NCBI GenBank assembly: GCA_022702705.1
Contig: CM040421.1
Location: forward strand, 75,758,121-75,822,120
DNA length: 64,000 bases
Origin: Papilionanthe hookeriana x Papilionanthe teres
Taxonomy: Eukaryota; Streptophyta; Magnoliopsida; Asparagales; Orchidaceae
Reading direction: 5' to 3'
This document shows positions 12,530-24,543 of this stretch, piece after piece. A model generated the notes under the pieces. That model did no database searches, was not told the origin of the DNA, and worked only from the letters and a program-made list of their open reading frames with translations. The translations under genes and the position numbers were made by a program. Numbering within the stretch: the first letter of the stretch is position 1; every line of letters begins with the position of its first letter.

Positions 12530-12535
<6 letters not shown>
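12380..12535 (+). mobile_element. tRNA-derived SINE
   Basis: About 155 bp, GC-rich, lying between two AT tracts. The Pol III A-box-like TGGCCTGGTGG is at 12390-12400 and the B box GGTTCGATCC is at 12439-12448, about 38 bp apart, which is the normal tRNA spacing. The head is followed by an unrelated body and a terminal T-run after AATACTGAC. The target duplication cannot be seen because both flanks are AT repeat. It does not fold into a complete tRNA cloverleaf by eye, so I do not call a tRNA gene. Transcription by Pol III and mobilisation by LINE machinery are inferred from the family type. Confidence 0.8.

Positions 12536-12590
<55 letters not shown>
12536..12590. repeat. (AT)n microsatellite, right flank of the SINE
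   Basis: A pure AT tract of about 55 bp directly after the SINE's terminal T-run. Confidence 0.95.
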
Positions 12591-12591
<1 letters not shown>

Positions 12592-13799
12592 TCCACCAAC
12601 AAATATTCATTATCCGATACGAATCCTAAGACATGGCAGGGATCTCGAGGTAGTTTTTATGCAAAAAACATTTAAACTTCAATTACAACTCATCCTGAGC
12701 TCTAATTTTAGTAAACTCACGGTCAAACTGACAAATTCGACAAGATGAACCCAACAAGACAAAAATTGGTCCAATCGAAGTTCAAAAAAGTCTCGATCAA
12801 AGCAATTAAACTACTTTTGGAAGCTTTTCAGCCAAAATTAAAAGGTCAAACATATTATGAATATGGCGTGCTTATAGTCAAATCGAGAATCTCAATAAGA
12901 CGAATCTAACGAACTCAAGATTGTTAAGTTCTAACATAATTAAGGCGGTCAAATGTTCTTCAAACGTCGTGCGATCAAGGCGATCTCTCCATGTTATTTG
13001 ATCAAGAGTGGTTTGGATACCTTCATTATTTGTAATTTGGACTTTATAAATAGAGCCACAAACCTTGCATGAGGGAGAGCTACAAATCGGGCAACAACAA
13101 GTTTAGAGCTTACAAAAGAAGGATTTGAAGCCCAGCCTCTTGCACATCATGTCCACAGTCTTTGGCCGCCACTGACTTTGGTTGCCGCCACTTTCGGCTA
13201 GAATCGCCAATTCCGGCTAGGCTTGCCTCTAGCCGGCTCCACCTGATTCGGTCACTGTCACCTCCCAACAACTATAGCCACTGCCGCTGCTTCCGATCTC
13301 AGCTGCCTTTTGCAGTTGTCGTCTTGAGCCAATTCTAGTCACTATCACCTCTGGAAACCGTTCCTCTTGACAACTCTTGTCATCGTCCGCCGATTTCTGT
13401 TGGCCAACTCCAACCTCCCTACACCTCCTGCCAACTATGGCCGATTTCGGTTACCGCAACCTTCGCCGACCTTTGACCTACTCCAGCTTTGGCTGCCCTC
13501 CGATCAGCTCGGGCCACGTTGCATCTGGCCAACTCCGTCCACTGTCGCCTTTAGTACCTTCGGCGATCCTCGCCTCTAATGTTCGTCACCGCAAGCCATT
13601 GTCGACCATTATCGGCCTTCAGCTGCTCCCTAAATCAAAGTCCCTTATAAATTCACAACGTGCACTGTGGAACCTTGGCGTACATTGCAAAGTAAAACCG
13701 TACTTTACTTACTGTATCTACAATGACGCCTCCCAAAGATAGTGTAGTAATATAACCTAAAATGATTACTTTCTCAGTACTCTTAAAACTCCATCATGA
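12591..13799. other. Unassigned sequence with a promoter-like core; possible LTR or leader remnant
   Basis: An AT-moderate first half ends in a TATA box at 13045, followed by C/T-rich, GC-richer sequence with repeated words such as 'gccgcca', 'ggccgatt' and 'cgttccaac'. A 121-codon plus frame at 13377-13742 has no recognisable domain and looks like a by-product of the repetitive C-rich composition. The layout (AT-rich upstream part, TATA, C-rich leader, tandem repeats after it) would suit a retroelement U3 and leader, but I found no LTR ends. Confidence 0.35.
13045..13053 (+). promoter_or_regulatory. TATA box candidate
   Basis: TATAAATAG is an excellent plant TATA match and is identical to the box in the Athila-like LTR at 37329. 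What it drives is unknown; C/T-rich leader-like sequence follows. Confidence 0.45.
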
Positions 13800-14594
13800 A
13801 GCTCCCTACTTTGTCCTCAGTGGCTTATCGTCATCATCGCAACTCACCACTACATTCTACATAACTAACTATGGCCTATGTGGTTCATGGCTCGTGTGTA
13901 GCCCCTGCGACCTATAGACGTCATCACAGCTCACCACTATGGTCTACGCTACCAACTACAACGTATGTGATTCATAGCTCGTGCATCTCCTGGCTTCCCC
14001 TAGAAGCCTACATACATCGCAACAACTCAACACTACGGCCTACGTGACCAGCTATGACTTTTGTTGTTCACAACTCGTGCAGCTTTTGACTCAGGTCCCC
14101 GCAGCTTATTGACATCACTACAACTCACCACTATGACTTACATCACCAATTACAGACTACATGGTTCTAAACTCGTGCAGATCCTGGCTCCATCCCCCGT
14201 GGTCTACGATCGTCAGAGTTCACCACTAATGTTTATGTGACCAATTATGATCTACATGCTTCATAACTCACCCAGTTATCGACTTTGACGTCCATAACCT
14301 ACAGACATTCTCACAGCTCACAACTAAAACTAAAATGACCAACTATGACCTACGTGGTTCAGAAGTCTTGTAGCTCTCAACTATGATTCGCGCGACCAGT
14401 TGACATCATAACTTGTCACCACTACAACATATGTGACCAACTACAGCCTACGTGGTTTATAGCTCGTGCAACTCCTAACTCTGGCCTTCGCGACCTTTAA
14501 ACACCTTCACAGCTCAGCACTACGGCCTACATGACCTACAACCTACGTGGTTCATAGGCAGTGTAGCTCCCAACTCGGGCCCTAGCAGCTGATG
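13800..14594 (+). repeat. Degenerate minisatellite, about 97-bp unit, eight copies
   Basis: The phrase 'CTCACCACTAYGGYCTACGT' and its variants recurs near 13842, 13930, 14025, 14123, 14219, 14316, 14413 and 14511, spacings of 88 to 98 bp. Each unit also contains an 'ACTCGTGCAGCTCCTGGCTC' variant and a 'CTACGTGGTTCATAGC' variant. The copies are quite diverged, so the array is old. No open frame runs through it. Confidence 0.85.
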
Positions 14595-14822
14595 TGTCAT
14601 AAGCATGCTTAATTTCTTTTACCTTTTACTCTTGTTATTGGATAAAAATGCACTTTAAAAGAAGGATATTCTTATGTTTTTTTTGTAGGTGTAATAGGTA
14701 GGACACATTGAGCGAAGCGGAGTTGAATAGGAGCAAAAAGGAGTTGAATGAAGCACATTGGAAATGGCAAGCCTGACGCCTAGTGAACCACCCCGCGCAC
14801 TTAGCATAATTTTAATTTTTTT
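14595..14822 (+). repeat. Fragment of an Athila-like LTR, 5' (U3) end, plus orientation
   Basis: Begins TGTCATAAGCATGC and carries 'GCACTTTAAAAGAAGGATAT', the reverse complement of the U3 segment at 16424-16450. It then continues 'gtaggtg...gagcaaaaaggagttgaa', like 36880-36940 of the intact Athila-like LTR. It is cut off where the reversed LTR begins at 14823. The left end is approximate. Confidence 0.6.
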
Positions 14823-16502
14823 TGTAACAAGTATATAATATATTTTTTAATCGTAGAGTTACTATTCAACGCAAGTATACGTATCGCTCAAGTAATACAA
14901 AGCACTAGTGGAGTCCTGGATATTGATCCCATAAGGAATATTTTAGAGACAACAAACTAGGATTACAGAAATCAATTAAGAATCACAACTTGGAAATCAA
15001 AATTGCCTATCCGTCACTAATATGCAATCGAAAATAAGATTAAGTTTTAATAAACTTGCTCTACTAACAGATAACTAATTCTACTAATAAAGTGAAGTTC
15101 AAATATATAAGCAAGAATCTTTCTCTTTTGTCAAGAAATTTAAGTGAATGGATTATTATAATTAGTTTAAAATAGTGTTGTGCCAAATAGGAGCATATCT
15201 ATTCTTTACCCTTTGGTCCAGGCATAAAGAACATTGACTAATCCTATGCTTGGTTACTGAATCTACAGCTAGGTTGAGAGGATACCGGCTCTCACTTCGG
15301 AGCTCCCACGTTCCCCTCGCCTGAGGGCTAACATCTACACTTCAGCACTCAAATGATATGACCAAATTGAGGATATTAGTCTGTCACTCTAAAATCTCCA
15401 ATTCTATTCCCGATGAATATTATTTCCCTATTTATTTGCACCCTTCTTTTAAGGACTTTGAACTCCCAAAATCTCGAATGTAATCTTCACTATAGTTGTT
15501 AAACTCAACATATTTTAACTAATCAATTGGCCTGATTGAAAGTAAATTAATATTTAAGTAAAAGATTTTCACAACTTTTTAACCTTTTCTTGGCACACTA
15601 ATTCAATGTACCATTTCACAAAAATATCAAAACAAGGAGAAAGACAGAAAAACCACTCAGATTTCATGGAGAGGATGCGATGAAACTTGGATTTCATATA
15701 TTAAAGAAAAGTTCTACAAACTAAAATAAGTAAATACAACTTATCTTAAATTCCTCACCAAGCAAACTCCTTGAAGTTTCTCTGAATCTCTTCCTTTCTT
15801 TAAAATATGCATAGATCTCCTTCGAAACGGTAATGAGGAAGAAATCTCTCACTTTCCTTCCTCTCTTACAATCTCTCGAAGAATTCCTCACAAATATCAC
15901 TAATCGAACTCACTAATTAACACTCTAGAAACTATATGGACTCACTAGACTCACACACTTGACTCTTAAATGGATTAGATAGACACGTGGTGGACACAAA
16001 TGGACGCTAGTGGACACTTTTTTCGACCCCAAATTGTTCCTTTTAAAATATTTTGAAGAGTTTCCAAGAGTTTTCTAAGCATCCCTTCAAAAATCATCCA
16101 CATTCAATGCACCTTGTGAGAGAACCGTCGATCTCGCCGTCGGCGGCCTCGAGCTCGCCGCCGACGACCTTCTAGAATACTTAGCCTTGGACCATTTTGC
16201 ATAAGCCCCAATGTCAGCGGCCTTGATCTTCGTCGTCGGCGGGCTCCCTTGAAATATATTCTGAACTCTCAGGAAAAACACGCCGTTGGCGCCGTCGATC
16301 TCGCTGTCGGCGCCCTAGATCAAATTTTCATAATTTTGGTCCTTTTTGCTCCAAATTTGCTCTTTTTTGTATATTTTCCCTCCATTGTCCATAAATTAAC
16401 ATATCTGCCGAAAAAAATCAAAAATATCCTTCTTTAAAGTGCAATATCATCAAAATCAATATAAAATAGGCATGAAAATCATAACATTTTTTCATTGGGT
16501 CA
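14823..16502 (-). repeat. 3' LTR of the base-layer Athila-like element
   Basis: On the minus strand it runs from TGACCCAATG (at 16502) to CTTGTTACA (at 14823), about 1680 bp. The polypurine-like AAGTTTAGGGGTTC lies immediately upstream of it, on the right in these coordinates. It shares LTR blocks with 5966-7795 and 36784-38680, including GTATACGTATCGCTC-type U5 sequence and TTTACCCTTTGGTCCAGGC near 15220. The outer target duplication cannot be tested because the other LTR is outside the window. The U5 end is less certain than the U3 end. Confidence 0.75.
16138..16166. repeat. GC-rich inverted repeat in U3 of the base-layer LTR
   Basis: CGTCGGCGGC and GCCGCCGACG arms (10 bp) surround a CTCGAGCTC loop that is itself palindromic. 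Further CGCCGTCGGC-type words lie at 16217-16310. The surrounding LTR is AT-rich. Confidence 0.7.
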
Positions 16503-17935
16503 GAACCCCTAAACTTAACTATTAAATGTCCTCAAGTAATCTTTAGTACTACATAAAAGTTATGATTCATTGTGGTAAAATTTTAATTCAGAAAGACTAT
16601 AATTTTGATTTAAATAAATATCATAGTAAGAATTCTTAGAAAGATTTTTAAGTTATTAGATTAACTCTATAGATGAAAGGCTATCTAGTCATCAAGTCTA
16701 AGAGTTCTAGTCTTGTATTCATTTAAAGAATGACTACATGTTGCAATATCAATTCACTAAGAATATTCAGAAGATAGGAAATTCATGAGGACACTACTAG
16801 TAAAGAAACTAGTCATAAATATATGTTCAGAGATGTTTTAGTTTTTTCTGTAGGTTAATCCAAGTGAAGCCAATTTTTGATAAGGCATTTCATCAAGCTT
16901 CTCCTCACTTACCCTATTTCCCTTTGGATTGTTTTTCAATCTTATAAAATTTTCTTTTCTTTTCAGGGAATATTTTTCAATCCTTTTCTTTTTTTTTTTC
17001 TTTTTCAAGTGAGGATTTCTATATCTGGATAGCCTGTTAATAATTTTGAACTTTACTCTTCTTTTCCTAAATTTGAAACTTTAAAACATTCTTTACCTTA
17101 TATGTCATTCATAGTTTTTACATCATTGAGTCCCAATCTTTTCTTTCTCAACTAAATTCTTAAGATTCTTAATATTTCAAAATATAGTTTTCTTTACTTT
17201 AAATAGTTAACTATAGTCTTATCCTCTTATACCAAATATCTTAACCTACAAAATTAAATTTCATTGCCAAAAATATTTATTTGAATCTTCTACAATATTT
17301 AAATAACATCTAAATATAGTTAACTGAATTAAATTTTATCAAAAAAATCATGTTATAAATTTTGAAAGTATGTTAATTGAGAACATATAATAGTTAATAA
17401 TTTTCTCCCCCACCCTAAACTTAAAGTTTTCAATAATAGAAATAATACAGGGTGGAAAGAAAAATTCTAAATATAAAAATCATATCTTTGCACTTTAGGC
17501 ATTTTTGTCTTTATTTTTGAAGTTTTGCAGGTTCTTCTAAAAAATTTTTAACTTCAACTGACCTGTAATATTAAAAACCTTTCTACACATATAACAGTTT
17601 AGAGAATTTGCTGGGGTAATGAAATTTTAAAACAAGTATATAAACTAAAACATTTAACAACAATTAACTACACAGGACATATGCATTTCACAACACAGAA
17701 CAAACAATCTACTATTTTTAACTTAAAAGTTCACAATTACAATTAAAATCACAATCCATCACAGTCCATAAATGAAAATACAAACTACAAGACTAAACAC
17801 ATCTTAGAAACAAAACATAGTCCACAGAATTCAAACAATAAAAAAATGAAAGTACTACAACAAGACAAACACATACATCACATCGCATCACAAAGATCAG
17901 TTTTCAAAAGCTCATGCTATGTCTTCATCTCCCTG
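16503..17935 (-). mobile_element. Internal 3' region of the base-layer Athila-like element
   Basis: In element sense it runs from the end of the env-position ORF (stop at 17912-17914) to the polypurine tract beside the LTR (16503-16520). It is mostly noncoding. It contains the same features as 47005-48393 of the intact element: a TATCCAGATATAG-type word (17020-17040), a long purine tract (T-rich on plus, 16980-17006) and an AAGCTTGATGAAATGCC-type word near 16890. It is interrupted at 17941 by the Ogre-like element and resumes at 63871. Confidence 0.75.
17912..17935 (-). pseudogene. C-terminal codons of the env-position ORF, base-layer element
   Basis: These are the last eight codons including the TGA stop, acidic (QGDEDIA). 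The matching upstream part is at 63871-64000. The phase is preserved exactly when the 46-kb insertion and one copy of GTCAG are discounted. The acidic tail parallels the DDDDDEATASD end of the corresponding ORF at 47004. Confidence 0.65.
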
Positions 17936-17940
17936 GTCAG
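17936..17940. other. Target site duplication GTCAG (pair at 63871-63875)
   Basis: The perfect 5-bp direct repeat frames the whole 17941-63870 block and falls inside one reading frame of the host retroelement. It proves that the giant LTRs at both ends belong to a single insertion. Confidence 0.9.
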
Positions 17941-18663
17941 TGTCGGCATATTTTTAGGTTGTGTGTTTTGAAAAGGGGGTCGCCTACAGAAGTTATCGGC
18001 AAATTTTAAATTTAATATAAATTTAAATATATATATATATATAGTTTTAGAAAGAAGCATTTGATTTTGAAAATAAGTTTAAGTTTGAAAATTTTAAGAT
18101 ATGAAATTAAACCGATCTCACATCCCAAATAGTTTATATAAACGTGTACCGCATCACAAACCGTGTATCTATCCTGAAGAATAGACATACTGCTTGATGA
18201 TGGGGCTCGATTAAATAAACTAGAAGATTTGTGACATCCGTTTGGTCTGCAAACCAATTTTATAAGTCGACAAGTTCCCCTGCTTAATATAAAAGAATTA
18301 AACAGAGTTTATATTACCCGGGTTCTTAAAGTTCCCTATAAGGGCAAGCCCCTATTGTTAATTACATCTTAAATGACGGGAATCATTTAAGAAAACTCTC
18401 GATAATGATCGGTGGTTTTGCTCTCAAGAATTTCAAAGTTTAAAGTTTTAAAAGGATTGAATTTTGGAAATTTCAATAGGGATTAGCTTAAATTTGGAAT
18501 AGTTTATTTTAAGAGTCCAAAGGAAGAGAAGTAGGAGAAGCTGGGGATCCAAGAAGAATCTTGGCAACTTCCCAAACTATCCTATTTTTTGGCTTCAATT
18601 TGGGAATTTATTAATGTTTCAATCCTGCCAATTTTAATTAATTTGGACTTTTATTTGTATGAC

Positions 18664-18855
18664 ATGATCATACAAATAGCCTCGAAGATGTGAGGGTTTA
18701 TGTCGTACCGAACGACTACCTCGGAATCCTAAGACCGGTTAGGGCTTAATTTACATAATATGATTATGCAAATGCCTAACGAAAAGTTGAGGATTTATGT
18801 TGCACTAGGCAAACTACCTCGAAATCCTATGGCTTGGTTGTTTAACTCTAAGAAT
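18664..18855 (+). repeat. Degenerate tandem duplication, 96-bp unit, near the U5 end
   Basis: Unit one begins ATGATCATACAAATAGCC (18664) and unit two ATGATTATGCAAATGCC (18760). Both continue through 'GAGGRTTTATGT', 'ACTACCTCGRAATCCTA' and a gap-free middle. The same pair is present at 36255-36446 in the right LTR and inverted near 59120-59290 in the solo LTR, so it predates the family's spread. Confidence 0.75.
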
Positions 18856-21800
18856 GGTTTTGCTGAAGTAGACACAAGTTTTGCTGACGATGATGGCCGT
18901 GCTACCCACCGTGCTCCAAAGCTCATTGTTGTTGCAGAGTTTTAGTTTTAGAAGGTAAAAATCAGGGGATGAGAGAAGTGTTTTGGTTTAGAAGTCTTAA
19001 AGTCCATGTGTTTTTAATATTTTGTTAGGGGAATATTAAAGTTGATTATAACAACATCGGTTAAGATCCCACGGTTTCATCATTCCGGCACCTTTATTTT
19101 TATCGGATTCACTTAGTCCAGATGAATTTGCTAAACTCAACTGAATGAGTTCCACACTTTCATTTATACCATGGGAAATCCCGTTAGCAACACGTAGGTT
19201 ACATCATCCGAAGTATTCTTGATCATCCAACAAGACGTTTTAATTTAGTTGTAGTTGTAGTTTTGTTGTTCTGTTTGTGATTAAATTTTGAGTTGTTTTA
19301 TAATTTGAATATTGTGGCGGTGAATTTTATTTTCTTGTGACTTTTAATTTAGTTTTAGGTTTTAGTTTTGTGGCTATCCTAAAGGTATTAGTTTTCATGC
19401 AACAATTTTGTTTAACATGCAAGAAAAGTAAAGTGCAGCTCATATAAATAAATTGCAATAAAGTAAATTGCAATAAAATAAAAGCGTACCTGGAGGGTCT
19501 TCTCGTCATTCCAAGCCGGACTTAAAACACAAGTTAAAGAATTTAAATTTAAATGTTTATAACAAGTATCTAGGTAAAGCTACGGTAAGGTTTTGGTTGT
19601 CTATCAAAATCGTAGTCCTATCGCTAGTCGATTCCTATGACGTCTAGGTTCTTGTATTTTCTTTAAGGATGATTTTCTTCATCAAAGAACAATTAAATTC
19701 AATTATTCTTCTAAAACATCCCATCATACTGAGGAAGTGTTTAGGACGAGTCCTAAACATCTTTTTCAATATTGTTGGGATTATTTTTGAGTCTAAATGA
19801 GTTTTATTGCATAGGTGAATTAATCATCCCAAAATTTAGTTTAGTTTCTTGCTCAGTGAATTAGGATTTTTGATTATCCTATAAGTAAAGTGACATTTCA
19901 CTTGATGCTTTACTTAAGAGTTATGACAACGAAAGCTTTTAAGGTCAAATTAATTTGTTAAAGAATTTAATGATTTAAAATTGGAATTGGTGATTTAAGG
20001 TGATTTAATTTAGTTATAAAATTTTAATAATTTAAGTTTGGAATAGTGTTCAAGTTGTTTTATTCTTAAGTGTTTTAAACCATTTGAATTGAAAAAGGAG
20101 TTTAAATTAATTTATACTTTAATGATTTAATTTTTATTTAATTGCAATATTTTAGATTAACTTTTAATTGGTTTGATTTTTTTTTAATTAAGAATTTATT
20201 TTTATGCAATTGATTTTTAATGTTTCAAATTTGTTTTAAGTTTGTTTTCAAGTGATTTCTAAAATTAATAATTTTTTTAATGTTTTAAGTTTATTTCAAT
20301 TTAATTATCAAGTTTTTTAATGTTTTAAGTTTTAATTTAATTAAGGTTTACTTTCCTTTTAATTATTTAATTATTAATTTCAATTATCACTTTAAAAAAA
20401 AGTTAAGTACTATAGTGATTCATTTAGGGATTTTATCTTAAGTTATTATTGTCTCTCTAAATTATCCTCATTTTAATAATCCCAATTTTAACTTATTCTT
20501 CCAAAATTCAAATTGTTTAATTTATTAAGGTTTCCTTTAAATATTTTCAAGATGATTAATGGGTTTCTACCTCTTAATTCTCTAGGTTTCAATTTTCTAA
20601 TAAAAAAAAGGTTAAGATCAAATATTTTACCCTCCCTTTTATTAGACCTAAATGTTAATTAGGGTTAAAATCCTTTAATTACCTTTATGCCCCTTTAGGC
20701 TTATTTATCTCATAACTCACTAAATTGATCACAAATGAACTTGAAATTTTTATTTCACTTTACTTATATGTCAATTAAGACATTAAAGGAGAAAATGTGA
20801 TTTTTTTGAATTTAATTTAATTTATATAATTATTTTTGTGAAAAATAAGGGTTTTCAATGAACATTCAACAACATGAACAAGGTAAGGTTTCTGTCCATA
20901 AGAAAATTTTAGGATGTTCCTACTGACCAGAGGACCACTTGGACCAATTTTGGTGATTTTTTGAATTATATTTTATTTATTATAATTATTTTGAATTTTA
21001 GAGTGTTAATTAATTATAAACTAAAATAAATGTTTAAAATTAAGTTTTATATTTTTAATAAATCTATCTGACCTCAAGAAGTTTAGAGAAACAAATTTTA
21101 TAATTTTTTGATTTTCCTTTGTTTTATTAGAATTAATTTTAGTGAAAAGGTTGAAAAATCCATTTTTAATATTAAAAATTGTCTTAAGCATTTAAAATTC
21201 AATATCTTTACTTTGAGACTTGGGAAAAATAATTGGTTTGTTCCTATGTGATTAGGAGTCAAAATATGACATTTTTATGATTTTTAATATTTTTTTGATT
21301 TTTATTATTTTTTAATTATTTAAAATATTAAAATAAGGTAGAAAATGAAGATTTTTAGAAAATTCCAATTTTAATTTTTTTAGACTCCTCTGATATTAGA
21401 GAAGCCCCAAAACCAATTTGGTGAAATTTTAAAGTTTATTTTTGGAGTTATGAATTTTTAACATTTAATTTTACTCATGTGATTTAATTAATCCATTTAG
21501 TGGGGTTAAACATTTCCAGTTGATTCCAAATTTTCATGTGAGGTCTCCTTGATCCTAAAGATCAGTGGAGAATTATTTTCAAGTTCTTTTGATGTGTGGT
21601 TAACCTTAATTAATTAAAATTTAGTTTTGAGTAATTAGGCCAATTAGGGTTATTCTTAATGAATTAACTCAAAATATAATTATCCTAGGGTCCTCTGGTC
21701 CTAAGAAACTTTCTCAAATTTTCCTAGAATTTTCTAAGCAATATACTAATTAATGGAATTAAAATACCAAAAACAGTGACATAAACTTGAAAAATACATA

Positions 21801-22910
21801 ACTTGCCATAGAGATAGCCTCTGACCTTGAAAAATTCAAGGAATGTTCCCAATATCAGAGGCTTCAAAAGCCCTATGGTCTCATGCCATGGTGAATTGTT
21901 TACGATAATAGAGAATCAAAATACTGAAATGAGTAAATAATTAATTAAAAATAAAATACTCATCAAATTAACTCAATTCTTTTTCCACATTATTCTCCTC
22001 TGTTCACTGAGCAAGTGGGTATTTTTATTTTATTTTTGTAATTTTTCTACACAAAGATATGGATTTTCTAAGTTTCAGGTATTTAAATAAATAAAAAAAT
22101 CCATATTTTTCTATTTATCCACGCGGCGTTGCCTCAACCTCGGCAGCTCCGAAAGCCCACACGTCGCCTCCTCATTCTACTCCGCCATCCGACTCAGCAC
22201 TCCGGGGGCCCGCGGTTCACGTACCGTCCTTCGATCCGGCGCAATCTGGACAGTCCACTCGATACACGCGCGATCGGATGGCGCCTGGTCATCGTCTACG
22301 ACTAGTGTGCACCCGTGACCGTCCAGACTAAAACCCTAAGAACTCTCTAATTTCTCAACGGATTTTTGTGTTCTTATGCTCTATGGATTCATCTTTAAGA
22401 GACGAACACATCCATATGGTTTACATGCATTGAAACCAACTCAAACGAAATGGAGAATCGCTGGAAGCTTTCGGGGAGGAGTGTCCATACCATGATTCAT
22501 GAGGTGAGGCCTCAACTGAATGTGCTCGACACGTTCGCTGGAGTTGGAGGAGCCTGGGAATGAAGCCTCAGGCCCTGTCGAATTGTCTAAGTACAACTTC
22601 CACCAAGTCCGATTTCAAAGCTTGGCCGATAGAGAGAATGGCTGGCCTGGTGAGGGGGCTTCCATTAGGGAACTCCTTCTCTTGATCCTGTGCAGGTGCG
22701 GGTGAGTTTAATTTGATTTTGGTGGAGGTTCCAGGGATATTCTATTCTAGGCTGAGAATTGAGCTCCAAAATTGAGCTCAATCAATGGGGTTTAGGGTAG
22801 AGGAACACTGGGGATCAATTGCTCTAGGTTAGGAGAAGGTCCTGGAGCAATTTTGGCAGAGTTTTGTTAAGCTCTGGTTCATCACCTTGTTTGGCCGAGA
22901 AGTTGGTGGG

Positions 22911-22918
22911 TTTAAATA
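22911..22918 (-). promoter_or_regulatory. TATA-like box of the left giant LTR
   Basis: TATTTAAA on the minus strand, conserved at 61497-61504 (right LTR) and 54870-54877 (solo LTR, plus strand). It lies between the G-quadruplex-bearing U3 and the GC-rich block. The start of transcription is inferred from this box only. Confidence 0.5.
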
Positions 22919-24543
22919 GGCATGGCTGGAGGGCCTCCCAGGGGGAGTTAGGGCTTGGGATCAGCTGCTCTATGCAAGAGAACAACAACCATGGAGTCCA
23001 ATTGAGTTGGGACAGCTTATCCAGGTGAATTTGAATTTTTGAATCCAAATATAGCTCTCGCCCATGGTGTTTTCCGGGGACTGTGGTGGCTGGCCGGCCA
23101 GGCATGGGTCACCTTCATGGTCAGTAAGGCCAGGGTTTGAATTTGGTGCAAGCAAAGGAGAATGACCATGTGTAAAGTGGCTAAATTGAAATGGAATGGG
23201 GGAAGGCTTATTTTGGGTTCAATTTGGTCAACCCATGGTTTTAGGCTGGTGCACCACCCAAGGGTGGTTTGGGCTGAAGAGAAAGTCACTTGGGTCAGCA
23301 TGATTAGTGGGGTCAAGTCACAATCCAAGTACAATTAAGTTTAAGCATAGGTTAAGGGAAGCATAGGAATGTTTAATCAACTTTAAGAGAATCATTAAAG
23401 GGCTCCCTTCTCTTGCCATAAATGGATTGATGACAAGGCCAAGCTATCATGGCTTCATATGGCTTGTGAATAACTCCATTGAGGCTTCATTTGGCTTTGG
23501 AAAAGTCAAGTCATTTGCATGAAGAAGGATATTGGCATTTTTGATGATTTTAAGGGAGATTGTCATGAGGCCAAGATTGGAATAATTTGATGATCAATTA
23601 GAACATTAGGGATGATATTAAATTGAATGCATGATGAGGGAGAGTGTTATTGGGGCTTTGGATGAATTTTTGGGCTTTTGGATTTGGTGGAAGTGGGCTT
23701 TTTGAATGGTTTAAGAAGGTGAACCTTTAGGTTTGAAAACAAATTGGTGGATGGAAATTTTGTGAAGGATTGGGCCAAAAAAAATGTTGGATTTAGTTTA
23801 GGGATGTTTCATGAAAATTTTAGAAAAGATTTGGTATCATTTAGGGTGGAATTGGATTTAATTTGGGCTTTTTTTGGTAAAGGGGCTAAAGTGGGTCAAA
23901 TTGGGCTAACTTGTGGTAAGGTTCGGCTAAGGTTAGATTTAATGTAAAATTAATGTTGAGAAATATTTATGGGAGTGTCACAAAGAGTTTTCAACTTTGG
24001 TTGGGCTTTGATTTTGGGATTTGGGCCCATTTGGGTTTATGGTGGGTTTAGGCCAGAAATGGGGATTTTGGTTTTGGGTTAGGTTTGGGTGGAGTTTAAG
24101 TTCAAATTTGGGGCAAATATTGTTAGTGTTTTGTTTGTGGGGATATTAGGAAGGTTTAGGAAAATATTTGGGGTTAATTGGAGTTGAGTTGGGTTAGTTT
24201 GGGCTAAGTTTAGGTCATGGGCCAAAATTGGGCTTTAAGCTTCAAATCGGAATTGGATCCAAAAGTTAATAAAATTGGGCCTGGATTTGGTCAAAATTGA
24301 TATTGGTGATATTGAATTGAAGTTTAGAATTGAATTGGGTCAAAGTTGAGTTCAATTGTGTTGATTTAGTGGGACATTGGGTCTACTTGGGTTAAAAATG
24401 GGTCAAATTGGGGTTTTTGATAAAACTGGGTTAAATTAACAAAATGGGCCCATGGTGTAGTTGAACAAAATGAAATTGGGAATATTTGAGATTTTTTGGA
24501 ATTTTCTGGGAATTTTTGAAATTTATGGATTTTTTGGTTAAAA

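Noticed and set aside
13377..13742. 121-codon plus frame as a gene
   Set aside because: No domain, composition follows the C-rich repeat words, and the overlapping frame is also open; more likely chance.
13800..14594. CRISPR-like array
   Set aside because: Units are about 97 bp, degenerate throughout and contiguous, with no constant-repeat/variable-spacer pattern; the context is eukaryotic.
18760..18945. Conserved 61-codon frame in the giant LTRs as a small gene
   Set aside because: The two copies are LTR partners and identical by descent; the independent solo copy has a frameshift in it.
22824..23334. Overlapping minus frames of 61-105 codons in the left LTR
   Set aside because: They lie around the TATA box in overlapping frames, lack domains, and the right LTR keeps only some of them.
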